Below are positions 57,740 to 64,000 of a DNA stretch of 64,000 bases, one piece after another. Numbering within the stretch: position 1 is the first letter of the stretch; each line of letters opens with the position of its first letter. Below the pieces are notes generated by a model, which searched no databases, had not been told where the DNA came from, and saw only the letters and a list, made by a program, of their open reading frames with translations. The position numbers and the translations under genes are program-made. Source of the stretch: Hyphomicrobiales bacterium (lineage in GTDB: Bacteria; Pseudomonadota; Alphaproteobacteria; Rhizobiales; Rhizobiaceae); contig UCCA01000034.1 of assembly GCA_900470805.1 (NCBI GenBank), positions 1 to 64,000 on the forward strand, written 5' to 3'.

Positions 57740-59494
57740 TTGCCCCGATCCGAAGCGAAGACATCCCGCCCTTTCCTGATTTCAGCCGTCTCGTCGGTGC
57801 GTGGTGCGATGCTGGCGCTGGGGCTCACCAGTTGCTTCGTCAACCTCCTGGCGCTGACCGGCTCCTTCTTCATGTTGCAGGTCTATGACCGCGTCATTCC
57901 GGCGCGCAGCCTGCCGACCCTGGTGGGGCTGGGGATCATCACGCTGACGCTCTTTGCCTTTCAGGGGATGCTGGAGCTGGTCCGCTCGCTGGTGCTTGCC
58001 CGGCTCGGGCAATCGGTCGACGAGCGGTTCGGGCCCGTGGTGTTTCGCTCGTTCGCAGCGCCCCCGTCACGCCGGAATGGCGATGAGACCGGGATGCAGC
58101 CGTTGAGGGACATCGACATGGTGCGCGGCTTCCTCTCCGGTCCCGGGCCGACTGCGCTTTTCGACTTACCGTGGATGCCATTCTATCTCGGGCTTTGCTT
58201 CCTCTTCCACGTCTGGATCGGTGCCGCGGCGCTCGCCGGAGCGCTGATCCTGGTGTTGCTGACCGTTCTGGCCGAACTGAAAACGAGAGAGCCGGCGCAG
58301 CAGGCCGCCAGCATCGGTGTCGAGCGGATGGCGCTTGCCGAGGCCACGAAGCGCAATGCCGAGACGGTGGCGTCGATGGGATTCGTGCGGCGGCTAGAGG
58401 ATCGGTGGTCGGAGATCAATCTTCGCTATCGGCAAAGCCAGTTTCGCACGGTGCGGATCACCGTTTCGTTGTCGACACTGTCGCGGGTCGTGCGGCTGAT
58501 GCTGCAATCGGGCGTGCTGGCGGTCGGCGCGGTGCTGGTCATCCGCCAGGAGGCGACCGGCGGCATCATGATCGCCAACTCGATCCTCGTCAGCCGGGCG
58601 CTTGCGCCAGTGGAGCTGGCGATCGGGCAGTGGCGCGGGTTTGCCGCGGCGCGGCAGGGCTGGTCGCGGCTGGCGCGGTTGGGCGATCTGGCGGTTTCGG
58701 CTGGGCCGGAGGTGCAGCTGCCAAGGCCTTGCGAGACGCTGATCGTGGACAATTTGCACCTTGCCGCGCCGGGATCGAGCGTCGCCGTGGTGCGCGGTGT
58801 GTCCTTCGAGGTGAAGGCGGGCGAGGCGATCGGCATCATCGGACCGAGCGCGTCGGGCAAGTCCTCGCTGGCGCGGGGGCTGGTGGGGCTGTGGGCGCCG
58901 CGGCTGGGTTCCGTGCGTCTCGACAAGGCGTCGCTGTCGCAATGGGAGCCGGAGGCGCTGGGTCGCCATATCGGCTACCTGCCGCAGGAGATCGGCCTGT
59001 TCGACGGATCTATTGCCGAAAACATCGCCCGCTTCGACCGATCCGCGACCTCGGATGCGATCGTCGCGGCAGCACGGGCGGCGGGGGTCTACGACATGAT
59101 CGTGCAGATGCCCGATGGCTTCGATACCGAGATCGGCGATCAGGGCGCCATGCTCTCTGCCGGCCAGAGGCAGCGTCTGGCGCTGGCGCGTGCGCTTTAC
59201 GGCGACCCGTTTCTTGTTGTGCTCGACGAGCCGAATGCCAATCTCGATACCGAGGGCGATGCGGCTCTGACGCGAGCGATCGAAGGTATTTGCCGGCGCG
59301 GCGGAGTGGCGATCGTCATCGCGCATCGGCCGAGCGCGCTTGCCGGGGTCAGTAAGGTTCTCGTGCTTGCCAAGGGCCAGATGCAAAGTTTCGGGCCGAA
59401 GCAGGATGTCGCGAAGCCACCTGTGCCGGCAGCGTCCGCGGCGTTCCTGCCGGTACGTTTCGGGCGGGCAGGCGACGGGAGGGCTGCGGGATGA
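57740..59494 (+). CDS. Type I secretion ABC transporter (PrsD-like)
   Basis: A 584-residue half transporter. Six membrane helices (first LGLTSCFVNLLALTGSFFML with QVYDRVIPARSLPTL) precede an ATPase domain with Walker A GPSASGKSSLARG (about residue 370), signature LSAGQRQRLALARAL and Walker B LVVLDEPNANLD. This is the PrsD/HlyB-like inner-membrane part of type I secretion without a peptidase domain. The start is TTG at 57740 with GAGG five bases upstream. It overlaps the next gene by four bases. A TolC is not encoded here. Confidence 0.92.
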   Translation: MPRSEAKTSRPFLISAVSSVRGAMLALGLTSCFVNLLALTGSFFMLQVYDRVIPARSLPTLVGLGIITLTLFAFQGMLELVRSLVLARLGQSVDERFGPVVFRSFAAPPSRRNGDETGMQPLRDIDMVRGFLSGPGPTALFDLPWMPFYLGLCFLFHVWIGAAALAGALILVLLTVLAELKTREPAQQAASIGVERMALAEATKRNAETVASMGFVRRLEDRWSEINLRYRQSQFRTVRITVSLSTLSRVVRLMLQSGVLAVGAVLVIRQEATGGIMIANSILVSRALAPVELAIGQWRGFAAARQGWSRLARLGDLAVSAGPEVQLPRPCETLIVDNLHLAAPGSSVAVVRGVSFEVKAGEAIGIIGPSASGKSSLARGLVGLWAPRLGSVRLDKASLSQWEPEALGRHIGYLPQEIGLFDGSIAENIARFDRSATSDAIVAAARAAGVYDMIVQMPDGFDTEIGDQGAMLSAGQRQRLALARALYGDPFLVVLDEPNANLDTEGDAALTRAIEGICRRGGVAIVIAHRPSALAGVSKVLVLAKGQMQSFGPKQDVAKPPVPAASAAFLPVRFGRAGDGRAAG

Positions 59495-60828
59495 GCGGCA
59501 TCACGGGAGATATAGGTGGAGCGAAGGCGCCGGGCGCGCCGATGGCCGAGCGGGCGATCCGGCGGCTTGCGCTGCTGGCGCTGGCGGCGGTCATCGTTCT
59601 GGTCGGGGTCTTGGGCAGCCTTGCGGCGACCGTTCATCTCAACGGCGCGGTGATTTCTTCGGGCACGCTTGTGGTCGACAGCTACATCAAGCCGATCCAG
59701 CATCTGAAGGGCGGGACGGTCGGGCAGCTGTTCGTGCGCAACGGCGACAGGGTCGAGGCCGGGCAGGCGCTGCTGCACCTCGACGACACCCAGGCGCGGG
59801 CAACGGCTGCGATCGTATCGCGGCGGCTGCGACAGCTCGCGGCACGCACCGCCCGGCTGTCGGCCGAGCGCGACGGGCGCGAGGCGCTCGAATTTCCCGA
59901 TCTGGTCAATATGGCGGCGGCCGAAGAGCGGGCGACGCTGATCGAGGGCGAGCGCCGGCTGTTTGCCGATCGCCGTGCTTCGCTGCAGGGCCAGCAGGCG
60001 CAGCTGCGCGAACGCATCCGCCAACTCGGGCAGCAGGCCGATGGTCTCGCCGCGCAGCAGGACGGCAAGCGGCAGGCGATCGCGATCATCGGCAAGGAGC
60101 TTGCGAGCCTGCAGCCGCTGCTGCAACAGGGCATCATTCCGGCAACGCGGGTCTATGCCTTGCAGCGTGATGCGGCGGACCTGACCGGCGAACTGGGCAG
60201 CCTTGTCGCTTCGGCGGCGGAGGTGAAGGGCAAGGTCGCCGAAACGGAGTTGCAGATCATCCAGCTTGGCGATGACCGGCGCAGCGAGGTGTCGGAGCAG
60301 CTGCGACAGGCACAGAGCGATACCGGCGAATATTCCGAGCGGCTGGTCGCCGCCGAAGACGATCTCCAGCATATCGATATCAGGGCGCCGCAGGCGGGCA
60401 TCGTTCATCAGCTTGCCGTCCACGCGGCCGGCGCCGTGGTCAAGGCCGGCACCGACATCATGGAGATCGTGCCGGATGCCGACGTGCTGACGCCGGAGTT
60501 GCGGCTTGCGCCACAGGATATCGATCAGGTGGCGGTCGGGCAGGCGGTCACCTTGCGGCTCTCGGCCTTCAGCCAGCGCACCACCATGGAGCTGAACGGC
60601 CGCGTCGAGAGCATCACGGCCGATCTGTCGACCGATCAGCGGACCGGCCAGAGCTATTACGGGGTGCGTGTCCATATCCCGGATGCGGAATGGCAGAGGC
60701 TCGGAAAGCTGGTGCCGGTCGCGGGCATGCCGGTCGAGGCGTTCATCGAGACGGGGGAGCGGACGGCGCTCGCCTATCTCGCCAAGCCATTCACCGATCA
60801 GGCCGCCCGGGCTTTCCGGGAAGAGTAG
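59491..60828 (+). CDS. HlyD family periplasmic adaptor (PrsE-like)
   Basis: A 445-residue membrane-fusion protein: one N-terminal helix (LLALAAVIVLVGVLGSLAAT), a lipoyl-like half GQLFVRNGDRVEAGQALLHLDD, a long coiled coil (about 115-290) and a C-terminal beta barrel with IVHQLAVHAAGAVVKAGTDIMEIVP. It links the ABC protein to an outer-membrane TolC-type pore. The ATG overlaps the ABC gene stop by four bases, so the pair is translated together. A weak hairpin GTCGT/ACGAC follows the stop near 60831-60844. Confidence 0.93.
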   Translation: MSGITGDIGGAKAPGAPMAERAIRRLALLALAAVIVLVGVLGSLAATVHLNGAVISSGTLVVDSYIKPIQHLKGGTVGQLFVRNGDRVEAGQALLHLDDTQARATAAIVSRRLRQLAARTARLSAERDGREALEFPDLVNMAAAEERATLIEGERRLFADRRASLQGQQAQLRERIRQLGQQADGLAAQQDGKRQAIAIIGKELASLQPLLQQGIIPATRVYALQRDAADLTGELGSLVASAAEVKGKVAETELQIIQLGDDRRSEVSEQLRQAQSDTGEYSERLVAAEDDLQHIDIRAPQAGIVHQLAVHAAGAVVKAGTDIMEIVPDADVLTPELRLAPQDIDQVAVGQAVTLRLSAFSQRTTMELNGRVESITADLSTDQRTGQSYYGVRVHIPDAEWQRLGKLVPVAGMPVEAFIETGERTALAYLAKPFTDQAARAFREE

Positions 60829-60999
60829 GCGTCGTCGGGACGACCCTTTTGGGCAGTGCGCCATGGAGGGATGGCCGCGCCTTGCTGACACTGTATTTCG
60901 CTGGAGGGAGGTGAAGGAGTCTCCAGTATCTGCCTCTGGGGTGTCGTTGCGATGCCCTTGGGGACAAGCCTGACGGGAGGACAACCCAAGGAGATGACG

Positions 61000-62433
61000 A
61001 TGACACAGTCGATTGAGAACGCCGCGGGCCTGCCGCTTTTCTACAGCGGAACGTCCACTGCCTGGCTCTCCGCCACCGGCTCCGGCCTAGTGCTGAACGG
61101 CACGGCGGGCAATGACAGCATATGGGGCGACAGTTCCGTCAACGTTACCATGCAGGGCGGGACGGGAGACGATATCTACTACCTCTATTCCAGCATCAAC
61201 CGCGCCGCCGAGGCGCCGGGCGGCGGCGTCGACACGATCAACACCTGGATGAGCTACACGCTGCCGGAGAATTTCGAAAACCTGACGGTGACGGGGGACG
61301 GCCGCTATGCGTTCGGCAATAGCGCCGACAACATCATATCGGGCGCGGCAGGCAGCCAGACGATCGACGGCGGCGCCGGCAACGACGTGCTGATCGGCGG
61401 CGGCGGGGCCGATACCTTCCTGATCACGCATGGCAATGGCAGCGATCTGATCGTCGATTTCAGCAGCAACGATACGATCCGATTCAACAGCTACTCGCTA
61501 ACCAGCTTCGACCAGGTGCTCAGCCACTCGACACAGGAGGGGAGCGACCTCAGGATCGATCTTGGGGGCGGCGAAAGCCTGGTTCTCGCCAACACGGCGG
61601 CCTCCGACCTCAATGCCGACCAGTTCCAGCTGACGCTCGACCGGTCGGCGCTGACGCAGACATTCGGCGACGAGTTCAACAGTCTATCACTGCGCAACGG
61701 CGATAGCGGGACATGGGATGCGAAATTCTGGTGGGCGCCCGAAAAGGGAAGCACGCTGCCCGACAATGGCGAGGAGCAATGGTACATAAATCCCGCCTAT
61801 GCCGGCACATCGTCGGTCAATCCGTTTTCGGTCAAGAACGGGGTTTTAACGATCACCGCCGCGCAGACGCCCGCGGCAATTGCCGATCAGGTCGGTGGCT
61901 ACGACTACACCTCGGGCCTTTTGAACACGCATTCCTCCTTCTCGCAGACCTACGGCTATTTCGAAATCCGCGCCGATATGCCCGACGACCAGGGTGCATG
62001 GCCCGCATTCTGGCTGTTGCCGGAAGACGGTTCGTGGCCGCCGGAGCTGGATGTGGTCGAGATGCGCGGTCAGGACCCCAACACGGTGCATGTAACGGCG
62101 CATTCGGCGGCAAACGGGACCCACACGATGGACCAGACGGCGGTGAATGTGGCGAGCACCGACGGGTTTCATACCTATGGCGTGCTGTGGGACGAAGATC
62201 AGATCGTCTGGTATTTCGACGACGTGGCGGTGGCTCACGCGGATACGCCGGACGACATGCACGGGCCGATGTACATGCTTGTCAATCTGGCGATCGGCGG
62301 CATGGCCGGTACCCCTTCCGATGATCTCGCGGACGGGTCGCAGATGAAGATCGACTATATCCATGCCTATTCGCTCCACGACAGCCCGGTGACACCAGTC
62401 GCGCATGCGGCGACGGACGACTGGCAGGCCTGA
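61000..62433 (+). CDS. Secreted RTX/GH16 glucanase (ExsH-like)
   Basis: A 477-residue protein with two parts. The N-terminal half has RTX-type Ca-binding nonapeptides (GTAGNDSIWG about 31, GGTGDDIYY about 50, GGAGNDVLIGGGGADTF about 124), the hallmark of type I secretion substrates. The C-terminal half is a glycoside hydrolase family 16 domain with the catalytic ELDVVE (Glu349, Asp351, Glu354). It resembles the succinoglycan depolymerase ExsH, known to leave the cell through PrsDE; that the adjacent transporter exports it is inference. ATG 61000 is favoured over ATG 60994 as AAGGAG then stands six bases away. No signal peptide, as expected. Confidence 0.92.
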   Translation: MTQSIENAAGLPLFYSGTSTAWLSATGSGLVLNGTAGNDSIWGDSSVNVTMQGGTGDDIYYLYSSINRAAEAPGGGVDTINTWMSYTLPENFENLTVTGDGRYAFGNSADNIISGAAGSQTIDGGAGNDVLIGGGGADTFLITHGNGSDLIVDFSSNDTIRFNSYSLTSFDQVLSHSTQEGSDLRIDLGGGESLVLANTAASDLNADQFQLTLDRSALTQTFGDEFNSLSLRNGDSGTWDAKFWWAPEKGSTLPDNGEEQWYINPAYAGTSSVNPFSVKNGVLTITAAQTPAAIADQVGGYDYTSGLLNTHSSFSQTYGYFEIRADMPDDQGAWPAFWLLPEDGSWPPELDVVEMRGQDPNTVHVTAHSAANGTHTMDQTAVNVASTDGFHTYGVLWDEDQIVWYFDDVAVAHADTPDDMHGPMYMLVNLAIGGMAGTPSDDLADGSQMKIDYIHAYSLHDSPVTPVAHAATDDWQA

Positions 62434-62498
62434 GCCGATCAACTTTCTACCCCAGGGTCGAACCCCTGTCCTGATTGGGTTTCGACCCCAAACTGGTC

Positions 62499-62528
62499 GG
62501 CGTCCGCAAAGACGCCGGCATTTTTTTC
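62499..62528 (+). terminator. Terminator of the glucanase gene
   Basis: A seven-base stem CGGCGTC pairing with GACGCCG around CGCAAA is followed by GGCATTTTTTTC, a classic intrinsic terminator. Just upstream (62456-62490) a second hairpin, GGGTCGAACCC with GGGTTTCGACCC, may add to it. Confidence 0.85.
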
Positions 62529-62588
62529 GGAACGATGACAGGGCTCCCTCGTTCATTTCCCCGTAGACATGAAAGAAGGAGAAGCATC

Positions 62589-62927
62589 ATGAAAGCGAAG
62601 TTGATCGCAACGTCCATTCTGGCACTTGGCCTGGCAACCGGGGTCGCGATGGCCCAGTCGAACCCAAGCCCGTCAGGCGGGACGATCGGCAACAGCACCG
62701 TCGATAGCGGCGGTGGCGCGACAGCGGATGCTCCGAACACGACCGGCACGTCGCCCGGCGTGGTCGATCCCAACGCAACCTACAGCACGACGCCTGGCGT
62801 CAACACGAATTCGACAGGCACGGTCGATCGCAGCCGTTGCCCGCCACAGCCCGCTCCGGGCACGACCGCCACGCAGGGCGGCAGTGGTGGCGCGTCGGTC
62901 AGCGAAGCTTGCCCGGACGTCCAATAA
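62589..62927 (+). CDS. Small exported Ser/Thr/Gly-rich protein
   Basis: A 112-residue protein that I cannot assign. Signal peptide MKAKLIATSILALGLATGVAMA, then a low-complexity mature part rich in Gly, Ser, Thr, Asn and Pro (PSGGTIGNSTVDSGGGATAD, NTTGTSPGVVD) and two cysteines near the end (RCPPQP and EACPDVQ). ATG 62589 has AAGGAG about seven bases upstream. Related short exported proteins occur in rhizobia; function unknown. Confidence 0.7.
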   Translation: MKAKLIATSILALGLATGVAMAQSNPSPSGGTIGNSTVDSGGGATADAPNTTGTSPGVVDPNATYSTTPGVNTNSTGTVDRSRCPPQPAPGTTATQGGSGGASVSEACPDVQ

Positions 62928-62935
62928 TTCAGTCG

Positions 62936-62966
62936 CAAGGGATCCCGCATCGCGGGGTCCCTTTTC
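62936..62966 (+). terminator. Terminator of the small exported protein gene
   Basis: AGGGATCCCGC pairs with GCGGGGTCCCT around ATC and is followed by TTTTC, eight bases after the stop codon. A strong intrinsic terminator. Confidence 0.85.
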
Positions 62967-63197
62967 GCCTTGGCGCGCCGCCTGATATCAACAACACGTC
63001 GCGATTTCAGACCGCATTCGAGCACGGATCGGAATTAATTTCGCCACCGCCTGAATGCCGCCCGAAATCTCTACTGATGTAACGAATCAAGCCCCGTATA
63101 TTTGATTTTGTGAATCTGTTAATTTTGTTCATACGATCGGGGTTGGTAAGTCATAACAAGGCACTATCTTTTCCATCAGAGTACCAAGGAGACCACC

Positions 63198-63713
63198 ATG
63201 AACAAGACACTCGCAACGCTCGTCGCCGCAGCATCGCTGGCGCAGGCTTTCGCCACTTCGGTTTCAGCAGCCGACATGGTCACCACGTATGAAGAGCCGG
63301 ATCAGCGCGATGGCGTCAAGATCGGTGTCCTGACCTGCGACGTCGGCGGCGGCGTTGGTTACGTGCTGGGTTCGGCCAAGACCGTCGATTGCGTGTTCAG
63401 CGGCACGCGCGGTGGCACGGTCGATCACTACAGCGGTACGATCCGCAAGATGGGCGTCGATCTCGGCTTCACCACCCGCGGCCGTCTGGTCTGGGCGGTC
63501 TTCGCGCCGACGGCCGGCTATCACCGCGGTTCGCTCGGTGGCCTCTATCAGGGCATTACGGCTGAAGCAACGCTTGCCGGCGGCGTTGGCGCCAATGTTC
63601 TGTTCGGCGGCACCTCCGGCTCCATCCAGCTGCAGACGATCAGTGTGACCGGACAGCTCGGCCTGAACGTGGCTGCGACTGGCACCTCGGTGACGCTGAC
63701 GCCGGCTGGTTGA
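63198..63713 (+). CDS. DUF992 domain exported protein
   Basis: A 171-residue exported protein: signal peptide MNKTLATLVAAASLAQAFATSVSA before ADMV, and a DUF992 domain with the two-cysteine phrase VGVLTCDVGGGVGYVLG-like segment (actual IGVLTCDVGGGVGYV), TVDCVFSGTRGG, HYSGTIRKMGVDLGFTTRG and a Gly-rich beta end QGITAEATLAGGVGANVL. The two Cys probably form a disulfide. The family is alphaproteobacterial with unknown function. ATG 63198 follows AAGGAG. Confidence 0.9.
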   Translation: MNKTLATLVAAASLAQAFATSVSAADMVTTYEEPDQRDGVKIGVLTCDVGGGVGYVLGSAKTVDCVFSGTRGGTVDHYSGTIRKMGVDLGFTTRGRLVWAVFAPTAGYHRGSLGGLYQGITAEATLAGGVGANVLFGGTSGSIQLQTISVTGQLGLNVAATGTSVTLTPAG

Positions 63714-63744
63714 GCCGACGCTGATAATCTTCGCAAGCGTTGAG

Positions 63745-63773
63745 AAAAGCCGCCGTTCAGGGCGGCTTTTTTC
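63745..63773 (+). terminator. Terminator of the DUF992 gene
   Basis: A perfect ten-base stem AAAAGCCGCC pairing with GGCGGCTTTT around GTTCAG, followed by TT, lies 31 bases after the stop. Confidence 0.88.
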
Positions 63774-63895
63774 GTTCTGTGCCGGATCAATCCAGCATCG
63801 ATGCTGGTGATGGCCAGGGATTTACCGCCTTCGGTGTACGGGTGGAACTTTCGGGCGTTTCTCCGCGTTCATTCGCTAACAAAGGAGATGTCCCG

Positions 63896-64000
63896 ATGTC
63901 CACGAAGCTCACCATTCTCACAGCCGCTTATCTCGTTGTTGGCAGCTTTCTGCTGGCCTTCAGCTACCAGCCCAGCGGCACGACCGCGATGCCGAAGACG
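63896..64000 (+). CDS. Small exported or membrane protein, 3' truncated by window edge
   Basis: The first 35 codons of a gene cut off by the window end: MSTKLTILTAAYLVVGSFLL then AFSYQPSGTTAMPKT. The first 25 residues are hydrophobic, a signal peptide or membrane helix. AAAGGAG stands eight bases before the ATG. It is too short to identify. Confidence 0.65.
   Translation, partial: MSTKLTILTAAYLVVGSFLLAFSYQPSGTTAMPKT

Noticed and set aside
62456-62490. T-arm-like sequence (GGGTCGAACCC and GGGTTTCGACCC)
   Set aside because: It suggests a tRNA fragment at first, but there is no acceptor or anticodon arm; it folds as a simple hairpin next to a terminator.

Overview
The window is a GC-rich chromosomal segment of an alphaproteobacterium, most probably a member of the Rhizobiaceae (Rhizobium, Agrobacterium or a close relative). 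The grounds are the gene order (lysC-ptsP-prfA-prmC-DUF4167; aroK-aroB-CorC family; xerD-accA; cobS-cobT beside a J-domain gene and bolA), the presence of CobS/CobT cobaltochelatase subunits, a RIME-like intergenic palindrome, alphaproteobacterial domains (DUF1178, DUF4167, DUF992, DUF3108) and a PrsDE-type secretion pair. I see no phage, IS element, CRISPR array or plasmid maintenance gene. Species cannot be fixed from the sequence alone.

Layout. 1-6 kb: the tail of an acyl-CoA synthetase, a RIME-like inverted repeat, a flippase with a PF13480-type acetyltransferase, then ddl with a C39-like protein. 6-12.6 kb: secA divergent from a parvulin-type isomerase, followed by argJ, a GNAT gene and mutT in one overlapping series. 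12.7-16.7 kb: an orphan Flp pilin with a small membrane protein, a methyltransferase, comF, grxC, DUF1178 and ubiG. 16.8-24.3 kb looks accessory: a His-rich FecR protein convergent with a CHASE2 cyclase, a LecA-like small protein, a GH25 lipoprotein, a GST and an O-methyltransferase. 24.7-31.7 kb is the core translation and nitrogen-PTS block. 31.9-41.6 kb is mixed: a soluble chemoreceptor, a Gly/Asn-rich exported repeat protein, a transporter, rpmB, a queuosine-precursor transporter with a possible preQ1 element, an AraC/SDR pair and a phytase-like esterase. 41.6-53.5 kb: cobT, cobS, a J-domain protein, bolA, a CorC-like protein, aroB, aroK, xerD, accA, an L,D-transpeptidase and a TusA-like protein. 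53.5-57.4 kb: a His-rich CobW GTPase, a D-Ala-D-Ala carboxypeptidase, an M20 amidohydrolase and tRNA-Arg(CCT). 57.7-64 kb: a type I secretion ABC protein and adaptor followed by a probable substrate, an RTX/GH16 glucanase, then three small exported proteins.

Functional themes. Envelope work recurs: Ddl, a DacC-like carboxypeptidase, an L,D-transpeptidase, a GH25 muramidase, SecA and a periplasmic isomerase. Polysaccharide handling appears twice (flippase with acetyltransferase; type I exporter with GH16 enzyme). The rest is mainly housekeeping. I did not find an obvious new defence or mobile system. The best leads are the candidate preQ1 element at about 37.29 kb, three tandem covarying hairpins at 53.49-53.56 kb, the accessory block between ubiG and lysC, and the exported repeat protein at 34.2 kb.
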